NCBI GenBank assembly: GCA_030035585.1
Contig: CM057477.1
Location: forward strand, 62,973,447 to 63,037,446
DNA length: 64,000 bases
Reading direction: 5' to 3'
From: Dugong dugon
Taxonomy: Eukaryota > Chordata > Mammalia > Sirenia > Dugongidae
How positions within the stretch are numbered: position 1 is the first letter of the stretch; every line of letters begins with the position of its first letter. Positions 23,316 to 34,688 of this stretch are shown piece after piece. The position numbers and the translations under genes are program-made. Below the pieces are notes generated by a model. It did no database searches, was not told the DNA's origin, and worked only from the letters and a program-made list of their open reading frames with translations.

Positions 23316-23361
23316 TAAAGTAAAAATTAATGTGGAAGATTGAAAGGGGTGGTGGATTTTT

Positions 23362-25417
23362 TTTTCTTTTTTTAGGGTGTCTGGGGGCCATACTCTCGGG
23401 GTTTCTCCAGTCTCCTTTAGGCCAGTAAATCTGGTCTTTTTTTGTGAGTTAGAATTATGTTCTACATCCTTCTCCAACTCTGTCCAGAACCCTCTGTTGT
23501 GATCCTGCTCAGAGCAGTCAGTGGTGGTAGCCGGGCACCATCTAGCTGTACTGGACTCACTCCGGTGGAGGCCTTGGTAGCTGTGGACAATTAATTAATC
23601 CTTTGGACTAATCTTTTCCTTGTATCCTGTTCTCTTCATTCTCCCTTGCTCCCAAAGGCATGAGACCAGTGGAGTATCTTAGATGGCCGCTCACAGGCTT
23701 TTAAGACCCCAGACACTACTCAGCAAGGTAGAATGTAGAGCATTGTCTTTATAACCTGTGTTATGCCAATTGAGCTAGATGTTCCCCGAGACCATGGTCC
23801 CCACAGCCCTCCGCCCAGTAATTCAGTCCCTCAGGGAGTTTGGATGTGTCTATGGGGTTTCCATGACCTTTCCTTGTACAAGTTGTGCTAGTTTCCCCTG
23901 TATTGTGTACTGTCTCACCCTTCTCCAAAGATACCACTTATCTATTGCCTATTTAGTATTCCCCGCTCCCCAACCCCTCCCAGCCCTGGTAACCAACAAA
24001 GATTGTTACATTTTGTGTGTGAACTTTTTCATGGGTTTTTACAATACAGGTCTCATACAATGTTTGTCCTTTTGTGATTGACTTATTTCACTCAGCATAA
24101 TGTCCTCCAGTTTCATCCATGTTATGAGATGCTTCACAGACTCATTGTTGTTCTTTCTCGTTGCATAGTACTCCATTGTGTGTATGTACCATAGTCTCTT
24201 TATCCATTCATCTGTTGATGGGCAGCTAGGTTGTTTCCAGCTTTTTGCTTTTGTGAATGATGCTGCCATGAACATAGGTGTGCATATGTCTATTCGAGTG
24301 ACGACTCTTATTTCTCTAGGATCTATTCCTAGGAGTGGGATTGCTGGATCGAATGGTATGTCTATTTCTAGCTTTCTGAGGAAGCGCCATATCACTTTCC
24401 AAAATGGTTGTATCATTTTGCATTCCCACCAGCAGTGCATAAGAGTTCCGATCTCCCCACAGCCCCTCCAACATTTGTTATTTCCAGTGTTTTTGATTCA
24501 TGCCAGTAATGCTGGAGTGAGATGGTATCTCATTGTGGTTTTACTTTGCATTTATCTAATGGCTAGTGATCGCGAGCATTTCCTCTTGTGTCTGTTGGCT
24601 ATTTGAACATCTTCTTTGGTGAAGTGTCTGTTCATTTCCTTTGCCCATTTTTTAATAGGATTATTTGTCTTTTTGTTGTAGAGATGTTGGATTTTCTTGT
24701 AGATTATGGAGACTAGACCTTTGTCTGGCTTGTACCACCCAAAAATTTTTTCCCAGTCTATAGGTTCTCTTTTTACTCTTTGGTGAAGTCTTTTGAAGAG
24801 CATAGGTGTTTGATTTTTAGAAGATCCCAGTTATCTAGCTTATCTATTGGGGTTTGTGCATTGATGGTTATGGTTTGTATACTGTTAGTGCCGTGTATTA
24901 AGGCCTGAAGTGTTGGTCCTATTTTTTCTTCTATGAACTTTATAGTTTTAGGCTTTATATTCAGGTCTTTGATCCATTTTGAAGTAGTTTTTTTATGTGG
25001 TGTGAGGTATGGGTCCTGTTTCATTTTTTTGCAGATGGATATCCAGTTTTGCCAGCACCATTTGTTAAAAAGCCTGTCTTTTCCCCATTTGATGGAATTT
25101 GGGTCCTTGTCGAAGATCAGGTGACCGTAGGTGGATGGATTTACATCTGGGTTCTCAATTCTGTTCCACTGGTCAATGTATCTGTCGTTGTACCAGTACC
25201 AGGCTGTTTTGACTACTGTAGCTGTACAGTAGGTTCTGAAGTCAGGTAGTGTGAGTCCTCCAACTTTATTCTTCTTCTTCAGTAGTGCTTTACTTATTCG
25301 GGGCTTCTTCTCTTTCCATATAAAGTTAATGATTAGTTTTTCCATCTCTTTGAAGAATGTTGTTGTATTTGGATCGGGATTGTGTTGTATTTGTAAATTG
25401 CTGTAGGTAGAATTGTC
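23362..25417 (-). mobile_element. L1 LINE, 5' truncated, minus strand
   Basis: Holds the C-terminal third of ORF2 and part of the 3' UTR, with the tail as a T-rich run at 23357-23373. A perfect 18-bp TSD (AAGGGGTGGTGGATTTTT) at 23344-23361 and 25418-25435 marks a fairly young target-primed insertion. Its 3' end corresponds to the middle of the 3' UTR of the L1 at 5085-13579 (the CCAGACACCC point near 13070), so it lacks the last ~500 bp of that UTR. Confidence 0.96.
24039..25417 (-). pseudogene. L1 ORF2 C-terminal remnant
   Basis: Three open pieces in different frames follow each other on the minus strand (upstream piece to 24773, 24803-24552, 24440-24039). They cover the region after the RT core to the natural end (HCMRPVL, stop at 24039-24041). 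[20 protein letters not shown] and MHCWWECKMIQPFWK are recognisable. Frameshifts lie near 24790 and 24480, with stops between. The start is lost by 5' truncation, so it was never functional at this locus. Confidence 0.93.
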
Positions 25418-25602
25418 AAGGGGTGGTGGATTTTTAAAAAAATATTTTAATCTAGTGTAACTCCTGGGTGTCTGGTTGTTAAAAAATAAATGAAGAAAGA
25501 AAAACACTGCTTTAAATGTACAGAATATTAAATCCTTATAACAACTGAACATATGAACATAGATGATTCAATTCAATGAATGTTTACTGGGTGCTACCTA
25601 TA

Positions 25603-25935
25603 CTATGGACTGCCAAAAGAACTAACAAATATGTCTTGGAAGAAGTACAGCCAGAATGCTCTGTAGAAGCAAGGATGGTGACACTTCGTCTCACATATGT
25701 TGGACATGTTATCAGAAGGGACCAGTCCCTGGAGAAGGACATCGTGCTTGGTAAAGTAAAGGGTCAGTGAAAAAAGAGGAAGACCATCAACGAGATGGAT
25801 TGACACAGTGGCTGCAACAATAGGCTCAAGAATAGCAACAATTGTGAGGATGGCACAGGACCAACAGTTGTTTCGTTCTGTTGTACATAGAGTTGCTATG
25901 AGTCAGAAGCAACTCAACGTCACCTAACAACAACG
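25603..25935 (+). mobile_element. RTE 3' fragment
   Basis: From ATGGACTGCCAAAAGAACTA to CACCTAACAACAAC. The short flank repeat CCTATA (25597-25602 and 25936-25941) is a probable TSD. It encodes only the RTE C-terminal tail. Confidence 0.9.
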
Positions 25936-26092
25936 CCTATATTGAACACACAACACTGGTTAAGTAAGACATCATCTCTGACCTCAAGAGGTATATTTTT
26001 TTTGACAGAATAGAATGTGAAAATAATTGAGACATGGACATAGCTGCAGTCCATAATGTGAATTGAAATTGGGAAAGACTAGAGAATTGAGG

Positions 26093-26245
26093 AGCCCTGA
26101 TGGCGAAGTGGTTACAAGCTTAGGCCGCTAACCAAAAGGTCGAAGTTCAAATATACCAGTTGCTCCTTGGAAACCCTATGAGGCATTTGTATTCTATCCT
26201 ACAGGGTTGCTGTGAGTCGGAATCGACTCGACTGCATATAACAAC
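26093..26245 (+). mobile_element. AfroSINE, form A
   Basis: TSD AGAGAATTGAGG at 26081-26092 and 26246-26257. The internal GGTCGAAGTTCAAAT is a decayed box B. The same 12-mer also flanks the next SINE. Confidence 0.93.
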
Positions 26246-26258
26246 AGAGAATTGAGGA

Positions 26259-26607
26259 AAGGGGATAGTGGTGGTTTAGTGGTAGAATTCTCACCATCCC
26301 TGGATTGACTCCCAGCCAATGCACCTTGTGGGCAGCCATGATTTGTCTGTCAGTGGAGGCTTTGTGTGTTGCTATGATGCTGAACACATTTCAGCAGAGC
26401 TTGCAGACTAAGACAGGGTAGGAAAAAAGGCCTGGAGATTTACTTCTGAAAACTTAGGCAATGAAAACCCCGTGGATCACAATAGTCCAATCTGCAACTG
26501 ATCATGGGAAAGGCGCAGGACCGGGCAGCCTTTTGTTCCGTTGTGTATGGGGTTGCTATGAATTGGGGGCCGATCCCACGGCACCTAGGAACAACAGCAA
26601 CCACCAC
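26259..26607 (+). mobile_element. tRNA-Gly/RTE SINE, complete
   Basis: Head 26259-26325 (GTGGTTTAGTGGTAGAATTC, then GACTCCCAGCCAATGCACC), RTE 5'-derived body, and RTE 3' tail GGCACCTAGGAACAACAGC. TSD AGAGAATTGAGGA at 26246-26258 and AGAGAATCGAGGA at 26608-26620. Confidence 0.92.
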
Positions 26608-26620
26608 AGAGAATCGAGGA

Positions 26621-27277
26621 ACTCCATCTTGTTTGCTCGAGAAATAATATGAATAGGACTTTGTGTGATGGCAACGAAAATGGGGAGAATGAACGTGAGG
26701 AATGTGGATAAATTATGCAATCTGAAAATAGACTTGTTTCATTCATACATTCCTTTGCTCATTCTTACTTTAATTCATCTCTTTTATTGTATTAGGCACT
26801 TGTGTGAATAAAGAATTTCTGCCCTCACAAACTTCTGACCAGCCCTGTGTGGCTCCTTTAATCTAGCAACTCAGAAAGTAGTCCCCCGACCCTTGAAGTG
26901 TTCACAGCCTCCTCATCCTGGCCTGGTCCCAAACCTTCCAACTTCTGATGGCACCTTATTTTCTTGACTATGGTTCCACCTCGCTTCCTTGGCAGTACTC
27001 CATCTCTCATCTCTGCCTTCATTTCTTAGACTCACTTTCTACTTCCTGTTTTTGGTTAGTCTGATTTCTGGTGCTTTGGATAAATTCTTGCCTGGTCCAG
27101 CCAAGTCCTATGATCTTGGCAGCTAGGCACAGGTTCTCATGCTTGCTTCTCTTCCTCAGAAATAACCCAGACCCAGACACTCACAGTTTAGCCATAAAGA
27201 CAGATGGGTATGAACTAACAAAGATTCAATGTGATTGCACTATTCTTATGGGTTGGTTGAGTAATTTAACCATCCGT
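26621..27277. other. stretch without gene
   Basis: 26740-26830 has TTCATTCATAC-type text of the kind found in L2/MIR ends. No gene is visible. Confidence 0.35.
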
Positions 27278-27656
27278 CTGTCAGTTTTTTGTACTGTGGT
27301 GTCTTGCATGTTGTTATGATGCTGGATGCTAAGCCACAGGTATTTCAAATACCAGCAGGGTCACCCATGGTGGACAGGTTTCAGCAGAGCTTCCAGAGTA
27401 AGAAAGACTAGGAAGAAAAGCCCGGAAATCTACTTCCAAAATAAATGAAAACCCTTTGAATCACAGTTTAACATTGTTAGATATAGTTCAGAAAGACAAG
27501 CCTCCTAGATAGGAAGGCACTCAAAATATACAGTAGCTGAAACAATGGACTTGAGTATAGCAACAATCGTGAAGATGGTGCAAAATGGGACAGTGTTTCA
27601 TTCTGTTGTACACTGGGTTGCCAAGAGTCAGAGCTGACTCTTGGCAACTAACAACA
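27278..27656 (+). mobile_element. RTE internal-deletion derivative
   Basis: RTE 5' block (GTCTGTCAGTTTTTTGTACT onward) joined to the 3' tail at AGGCACTCAAAATATACAGT (near 27527). This is the third copy with that junction. It ends GGCAACTAACAACAA. Confidence 0.9.
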
Positions 27657-28056
27657 ATGGGCTCTTGGGAGCACAGGAACGGGAGTGGAGCCTGATGAGT
27701 TCAACCTAAACAGAACTACTTTCCTAAGGGAGCATCCATAGGTTCAAGTCAATAAGAATTTATCCAGATGATTAAATGACCAACTTTCAGAATGATGAAG
27801 TACTAGAGCGGGAGGGGCTGTAGAGATAATCAGATTCAACCTTGTCATTTTTTTACTGGAAAGGAAACTGAGTTACATGAGCTTAAGACCTGCCGGGGGT
27901 TAGTGGCAGATTGCTACCTGTTTGATGCATTTTTCCAACAGCTTGCTGCCTCACAACAGCCCAATTATAAATGGAAAAGATGTGTGTCGTGTTATTTCAA
28001 AAACTGTCATGAGGGACCACATCTTGAGTATACTCCTTATGTCACCTATTCAAGTC
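27657..28056. other. single-copy stretch with MIR-like patch
   Basis: 27811-27905 (CAACCTTGTCATTTTTTTAC, GGAAACTGAGTTACATGAG) resembles a MIR core. The rest is unassigned. Confidence 0.35.
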
Positions 28057-28469
28057 TGTCTTAGTTCCCTAGTACTGCTATAACAGAAATACCACGAGTT
28101 GATGACTCGATGTATTTATTTTTTCAGTTGGTCATTTTGATGAACAGTAATTTATTTTCTCACAATGTGGGAGGCTAGAAGTCCAAATTTAGGGTGCTGG
28201 CTCTAGGGGAAGGTCCTCTGTCCACTTTGGGGGAAAATCCTTGTCTCAGCCTCCGTACCCCTGACATTACTCAGCCCCTTGGCGATGGTAGCTATCTTTC
28301 CCCCATTTGTGTTTACTTCTGTGCCTAATCTGCTCCTTTTACACCCTACACTGATATGGCCTCATTAACATAACAAAGAAAACCCTGTTCCCAAATAAGA
28401 TTACATGCGCAAGCATATGGGTTAGGATTCCAGCACATACTTTGAGGGGACGCAATTCGACCAGTAATA
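28057..28469 (-). mobile_element. solo LTR, MaLR/MLT1-type
   Basis: Begins TGTCTTAGTTCCCTAGTACT on +. Likely TSD AAGTC (28052-28056) and GAGTC (28470-28474). An imperfect palindrome-like insert near 28100-28145 is not present in the other copies. Confidence 0.82.
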
Positions 28470-28682
28470 GAGTCCTAGATGCTGATATGCTTCCTTCAGG
28501 ATTCCAGAGGGAATGGCAAGGTCGAGGAGAAAAACAGATTTGAGAAGAGGTGAAGCAGATAAGATCTATCTGGGGTGTGACAATTGTTATCAGTCACCCA
28601 GAAAGACAGTGACAAGTTTGCATAAGGATCCTGAAAAAGTGGAGTCTAAATTTACATCGGGGAGCATATCTAGTAGTCTATA

Positions 28683-28840
28683 TCCTTCCGACTTAAAATT
28701 GTGGCTCTGGGACCAGCAGCATCAGAGCACCTGGGAGCTTGACAGGAATGCAGCTTCTCAGGCCCCACCTGGGACCCACTGCATCAGAATCTGCACTCTA
28801 ACAAGATTCCTCGGCAATTTAAATGCACCTTAAAGTCTGG
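28683..28840 (-). mobile_element. MER5A-like hAT MITE
   Basis: Blocks GGACCAGCAGCATCAG, GCTTCTCAGGCCCCACC and CATCAGAATCTGCACTC match MER5A read in reverse. Termini are decayed. Confidence 0.75.
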
Positions 28841-30034
28841 GGAGCAAACAGAGAATTACTTTGGCTTTTTTCCCTGTTTAATTTAACGTACATTGAATGT
28901 TAAGCAAAGAAACTGAAAACTAGGACAAATGAAATTTGCATGGGTGCATGGGTGCATGGGTGGGAGTGTGTATGGGAGAGCACCAGAGAGAATAAGAAGC
29001 AAGAATAAGAAGTAAGAGTTTTATTTTCTGAGTCAAGTATATACCTTGAACAACTAGTTTCCTCTGAGCTTTAATTAATTGTTTTGCATGAGAACACTGC
29101 ATTACAAAGGGGCTCATGCTTGCAATTAGATAGCTTTGACACATGAGGCAGGGTGATTAGGTGCTTCTGCCCAAGGGGAAGTCAAGTTATCTGTGCCCAA
29201 GAGTATATTTCTCACATATGAAATGTGAATCTGCCCCAAACCCCTTTTTTAAAGAACATATACTGTACTTCGCTGATAGTTCAAACCTTAAAATGTGTAT
29301 ATATGTATATATATGAATTAAAGGAAAAATGGGGTAATGGGTACTGAACAAAGAAAACAAAAGTTGGATGTTTGCTGCCATCCAGTCAGGCTGTATTTTA
29401 CGTGGATAATATAACATTCCCAGATTCCAGGGAGGGAGTGGAGACAGGAGTTCCCATCCTGGATGCCTGTCCATAAGCCTGTGCAGCTTCAAGTATCTAA
29501 ATCCAAAGTAGGCTGCTCCGACCAACAGAGACGCCACAAATGCAACCTAGTGGCTTTTCCCATGGGAAGGCAGAGACGTGGAAAATATTTCAAGCAACGT
29601 GGATATGCTTGCATAACAACCCTTTTGTGGAAATTCCCGCGCTAACAATTTGCAATTAAAGTGAAAGTGAGTAAGAATAGAATGACCTCTCATGACAACA
29701 ACGACTGTATTTTGTAGCTTTGATGTTTGAATGTGCTTTACACTTGACCCATAAATGAGGATAAAGAAACTAGAAATCATCAGCTTTGTGCAGGCCTAGT
29801 GGTACAGAATCTGTATCAGAGAGCAGGTTGTTGGAGTAGCATCCATGACCATCTTTAGCCAAGTCATAAGGCCTGAATGCATAAAACATAAGCAAATCAA
29901 CAGCCAAGTGAGAACAGAAATTATAGTCTGTAAATTTGCATTATCTGTAACAAATGTCTTCCAGCCAGCCTAGTCCCTGAAATTCCTGTACTTCAGATCA
30001 CTTCCCAATTTAGCATTTAGCTGCTGGATAGCTG
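28841..30034. other. longest repeat-poor stretch of the first half
   Basis: No transposon is recognised across 1.2 kb, apart from a small GCATGGGT tandem repeat (three units, about 28937-28962) and a TATATATG patch at 29300. No supported exon. It could be ordinary single-copy DNA or contain a conserved non-coding element; sequence alone does not tell. Confidence 0.4.
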
Positions 30035-30100
30035 GATATAGGGTCGCTATGAGATGGAATCGACTAGATGGCAATGGGTTTAGTTTTGAGTTTAGCTAGA
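30035..30100 (+). mobile_element. AfroSINE 3' fragment
   Basis: Only TAGGGTCGCTATGAGATGGA, GACTAGATGGCAATGGG and a T-rich tail remain. Confidence 0.8.
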
Positions 30101-30147
30101 TATTTGGGAATCAGAATTAATTTTTATCAATCTAGTGAAAGCTTCTT

Positions 30148-30382
30148 AGTGAAGGCTTGTGTGTTGCTATGATACTGAACAGGTTTCAGTGAAGCTTCCA
30201 GATTAAGACAGATTAGGAGGAAAGGCCTCACAATGTACTTCTGGAAATTAACCAGTGAAAACCCCATGGAGCACAACAGTCAATCTGCAACTGGGGATGG
30301 CACAGGAGTGGGCATCATTTTGTTCTGTTGAACATGGGGTCGTCATGAGGTGGAGGCCGATTTGATGGCAATTAACAACAAC
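30148..30382 (+). mobile_element. tRNA-Gly/RTE SINE body, head missing
   Basis: Starts at GAAGGCTTGTGTGTTGCTAT, beyond the tRNA part, and ends AATTAACAACAAC. AGTGAAGGCTT at 30148-30158 recurs at 30383-30393. The left copy overlaps element sequence, so integration used microhomology or a very similar target. Confidence 0.85.
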
Positions 30383-30393
30383 AGTGAAGGCTT

Positions 30394-31395
30394 CACTAGA
30401 AAAGCCACCCTACAAGATGGAAAAAAAAATCTTATAATATGTTATAAACCAAAATATGTGTATTTCTATACTTAATGCGGGGAGTTATCTGTGCTATTTC
30501 CTTCCTTTAGCTTGGATAAGAGTTCAGTGTTAACTGGAAAAAGCTCTGAGAATTGCTCTGCTAATGTCATTATACCATGATTCTTTCAAACATTTCTGAG
30601 ATGCCATCAGATAGTCGTAGATTTCCTCTGAAATTTTATAAACTCCATGATTAATGTGTACAGTGTTTATATCATTTGATGAATAAAAATATCTAATAGA
30701 GGAAATCTTCTGGGATGGAATCACCTACATCAGGCAGAACTGGGCTCTTTGGAAGGGAAGACAGCCAGTGGGTGAAAATGATCAGTTGAACTGAATTGCA
30801 AATGTAACAGAGGTCACACCCCGCTCAGGTTGGAGCGGGGGACTTTAGATAAGGGGTCGGCACCAAAAGACAAATTGGAGCCCGAAAGGACATGAGTAAT
30901 AAATCAAGGATCAAAGCCATAGAAAGAGGGAGTACCTTCGGAAAGAATGAAAGATGAGGCTTCCTCTGAGACAGGAAGGAGGGAAGGATGAGTAAAGACA
31001 TCATTGATTTTAGCGATGGAGGGGAAGGCAACTGAAAAGTGTATACAAGCCAGCCATATTTTCTTATTGAAGAAGGAGGCTGTATCATTTCTGGAGGGTA
31101 GGCGGTGAGACCTAGAAGATTTAAGGAAGATGATAAAAACGCAAACCAAAGCATCAGGGAATGAAAAAAGAAGTTAAAGTCAGGGAAAAAAAATCTTCTC
31201 CCTTTTAATTCTTGTTCTGGGCCCCAGAAACACAATATCTTGTACATTTTCTACCCTTGTGTGGCAACGCTTGAGCTGCTCCCTTTCTGGTGTGGTGCCC
31301 AACAGCCTGGAGAACAAGTGCTCCATTAAACAAGGTGAAACTGGTGGTAGAAAGAGAGACAGGGACTGAATTCTGAGGTAATATTATCACCAGTA
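30394..31395. other. stretch without gene
   Basis: A 140-aa minus-strand frame (30825-31247) is hydrophobic and low in complexity, with no homologue that I recognise. GGAAGGATGAGTAAAGAC and neighbours hint at a very old repeat. Confidence 0.3.
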
Positions 31396-31551
31396 AAAAA
31401 CTCATTGCTGTTGAGTCAGTTACAACTCATAGCGACCCTATAGGGCAGAGTAGAACTGCCCCAGAGAGTTTCCAAGGAGCAGCTGCTGGATTCAAACTGC
31501 CCACCTTTTGGTTAGCAGCCTAACTCTTAACCACTATGCCACCAGGTCTCC
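31396..31551 (-). mobile_element. AfroSINE, form A, shortened
   Basis: Contains AACTCATAGCGACCCTATAG and ends CACCAGGTCTCC. Flanks ATCACCAGTA and ATCACAGTA look like a TSD with a one-base indel. Confidence 0.87.
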
Positions 31552-31560
31552 ATCACAGTA

Positions 31561-32357
31561 CTTGAAAATTCTAAATTGAACAGTTTCACGGGAAACACTA
31601 CCTCAGAAGGACTCCATGGAACCAGATATGCTCAGCTTGGAGAAAAGCCTGCTCAAGAAAGGTGTCAGTATTATTTACAGTGTTTGAAGGGTTTTCTTGT
31701 GGAAGAGAGGCTAGATATGTTTTTGTGTGACCTAAGGAAATAGCAGGTTATACTTGAGTTCCTATTATTAATTAGTCTGATAGTTTAATAGAATGATCCA
31801 AAGCCAGAATGAGCACCATTTCAAGTAGTGAGTTCCCTGTCACTGAAGGATTTCAAGTACAGGATGGATAATAATTTGTCAGGATTGTTGTGTATCAAAA
31901 CGGCAATTTGCCTGGAGGAGGGCTTCCCAATTTGTGAATGAAAGATTCCAGGCAGGAGGGAGGTGAATGATGGGGTTATTATATGGGGTCTGTGAATTAT
32001 TATATGGGGTCCAGTGTGCACTTGCTGTTTTAGACAGAATGAAAAATATGTCTAGCAAGTGTACATACTATTCATTTTTAAATTATTGAGTAGAATAAAT
32101 GAAATCCCACTTTTCACTTCTTCGATACCAAATGTGTTGATCAATTTATTAAGTCTGTCACCCTCTATTCCACTTCAGCTCTGACACCAGCTGCGCATGC
32201 AGCACTTCTTCCTCTGACCCTAACCACCTGGAGCTGGGTCAGAGCTCACACGTTAAAGGACAGAGTCCTTCAGACTGCCACGTCTGCCCAAGACCTCAGA
32301 CACCAGCCACAAGCTTGGGAGTCTCCACTACACCTTCACTTCTGACCTGCTGGCTAC
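31561..32357. other. stretch without gene
   Basis: No supported frame. A 22-bp phrase around TATTATATGGGGTC is tandemly repeated near 31976-32012. Confidence 0.35.
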
Positions 32358-32536
32358 AAACTTGGGGTTCCCCTGGTAGTATAGTGGTTAAGAGCTATGG
32401 CTTCCAACGAAAAGGTTGGCAGTTTGAATCTACCAGGTGCTCCTTGGAAACCCTATGGGGCAGTTCTACTCTGTCCTTTAGGGTTGCTGTGAGTTGGAAT
32501 CGACTCAACAGCAACAGGTTTGGGTTTTTTTTGGTT
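32358..32536 (+). mobile_element. AfroSINE, form A
   Basis: Begins GGTTCCCCTGGTAGTATAGT, with box B remnant GGCAGTTTGAATC, and ends CAACAGCAACAGGTTTGGG plus a T run. Confidence 0.9.
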
Positions 32537-33190
32537 CTACTCCCATAGGATGTTAGCTGTAAGTAAGCTCTGGGTTCCCCAGGGTTTCCACTCACTTCTA
32601 ACCTGCTGGCTCTCATTACTCCCTTGGGTTTGACAATTTGCTAGAACAAGTCACAGAACTCAGGAAAGTGCTATACTTATCATTACGGTTTTAGTATTGC
32701 AAAAAGGATACAAATGAAGAGACTCATAGGGCAAGGTCTGGGAGGGCTTCCGTATCCCAAAAAGTGACATGTTACCCTCCCACGCACTATTACCAACCAG
32801 GAAGCCCATGGAGCATCCATGTCCAGAGCCTTTACTGGGGCCTCATTATGTAGGCATGATCGATATGATCGATTTAATCACTATGCCCCCTCCCTGAGGC
32901 TGGCTGTGAGTCGGAATCTACTGCACGGCAAAGGGTGTTTTGTTTTTTTTTTTTGGAAGTTGGCTGATATCACAGGGTGGTTTTTCTGGCCAGCTCCCAA
33001 CTGAGTCATTTCATTGGTATAAAGCCTCAGGCGTAGTCTACAGTCCTCATCAAAGATGCTTCAATCATTGGAGAAATTCCAAGGGTATAGAGGTTACCTC
33101 AGGAGCCAAGGTAAAGAGGTTAAGTTCTTCACCCCACAATTATGTAGATGACATTACGGTTAGCAAAGTACAAATTAATTGTGAATGTCA
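32537..33190. repeat. ancient ERV LTR-like remnant
   Basis: The order CACAGAACTCAGGAAAGTGC, CATAGGGCAAGGTCTGG, GGGGCCTCATTATGTAGGCA, GATCGATTTAATCAC, TTTCATTGGTATAA and AATTCCAAGGGTATAG fits an old mammalian LTR (MER21-like). It is split by an AfroSINE fragment. The name is tentative. Confidence 0.4.
32898..32956 (+). mobile_element. AfroSINE 3' fragment
   Basis: GCTGTGAGTCGGAATCTACT followed by GCACGGCAAAGGGTGTTTTG and a T run. Confidence 0.8.
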
Positions 33191-33712
33191 CTGAATTTAC
33201 AAAACTTATTTACCATTTTGCATTTTCTCAAAGTACAGATATTAAAAATATAACTAGTATCACGTGGAGGCACTTGAAGCCTTTTTTTCTTTTTTTTTTT
33301 TAAGGTTAAAAAGAGTCCTCATGCTCAGAAAAGTTAGAAACCACATCCCTAGAGTGGTTTAAAGCCTTTTCCAATGCAAAGATTATGATTTCACAACTGT
33401 AGGAACTGAGTGCCAAAACTGGGGGAAAAAATACAAGCAAACCTCAAGAGTTGTACATACGACCCTTCGCACTTTAGCAAAATACACACATATCTGCATA
33501 TTGTTGTTTGCTGCCCCACACAGCAAGGGTATATTCTTTGCTACTCTGTGGTTTTAAGTAGTTATCAAATTTTTTTTTGTCATTTCCAAATATCTTGACA
33601 CTGTCCTTTCTAAGTTTCTTTCAGTCTTTGACTATCTCAGTCATATGTTTTGAAACCTATAAGATGCTAATGAAATCCCTTTTTAAAAAACAAAAACAAA
33701 AACAAAAACAAA

Positions 33713-33849
33713 TTTCTCTGCAGAAGACATGGATGAAAACTGCTGCCTTATGTAAACAAAGATTTTGGGAGGATTACAACACAAATATGTAATATAATGG
33801 GAATGTAATGAAATATTTGTATGTATAGTTACATGTTTATTAATAGACT
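33713..33849 (+). repeat. direct repeat, copy 1
   Basis: 137 bp, preceded by a CAAAAA tract and followed by an A run (33851-33863). It matches 34454-34590 over its whole length with roughly a dozen differences by eye (GCAGAAGACATGGATG, AAAGATTTTGGGAGGAT, AATGGGAATGTAATGAAAT shared). Confidence 0.9.
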
Positions 33850-34453
33850 ATTTAAAAAAAAAAAGCACTCATATTTTTCTCCAGCATCACCATTTTAAGC
33901 GTTTATTAAATGGAGAACATTGTGTTGCCCAAGTAAATAAGAACCATCGAGGCCCCCCCAAATCTGCTCTCCTTTTGGTTACTACGTCAGAGAGTTGAGA
34001 TAAAATCTAATGTTTAATGGATACATTTTCTGCCTTTCCACAGAATTTATAGTCTTTACCCTTTGTAAGTATTTTTACTAAATAAACTACTGGGGCTACC
34101 TCCAGAGAAAAATAAGCCAATTCAGTTTCTCTTCAGAGTTCCTCACCTCCTCTTTCAATGCCTTTCCTTGCAATTTGACCACCCCCCCTTCACCATACAC
34201 CTGTGGTATCAAACTATTCTGCAGTGAGTTCTTTCACGGTAACATCTTCTTGAGACTTGTTTGAATGAGTATTCTTCCAGAAGTGTCTGTATTTTAAAAA
34301 AGACAAGGAAAATAATTCACAGATATACTCTGAATGAAAAACATGTTAGCTATTGGGGCACATGGGTAAAATATAGCTTCAAGTGGGGTGTCTTATCTGA
34401 GCCTCTTAAATCATACTGTGTACACGGCAGCCAAGTTTGCCTGTTTGTAAAAC

Positions 34454-34590
34454 TTTCTGTGCAGAAGACATGGATGTAAACTGCTGCATTATGTAAACAA
34501 AGATTTTGGGAGGATCACAACACAAATATGAAATATAATGGGAATGTAATGAAATATTTGTATGTATGGTTAAGAGTGTATTAATAGACT
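34454..34590 (+). repeat. direct repeat, copy 2
   Basis: Same orientation as copy 1, 741 bp downstream. It lacks both the CAAAAA tract before and the A run after. Confidence 0.9.
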
Positions 34591-34688
34591 TTCTCCTTCT
34601 GTTGAAATTGCAATTTGTGTGATTATAGTCCTGTACTTCTTCAGTGACCTAGGTCCTAGACACAACCAAAAGAGAGCTCTTTATATAG

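Larger units (their letters stand above)
33191..34688. other. AT-rich stretch holding a direct duplication
   Basis: No gene or named repeat. It contains the two related segments listed separately and a (CAAAAA)n-type tract at 33690-33712. Confidence 0.45.

Noticed and set aside
28513..28833. 106-aa plus-strand frame starting MARSRRKTDL
   Set aside because: Its second half lies in a MER5A-like element, and the first half has no homologue that I recognise and no splice context.
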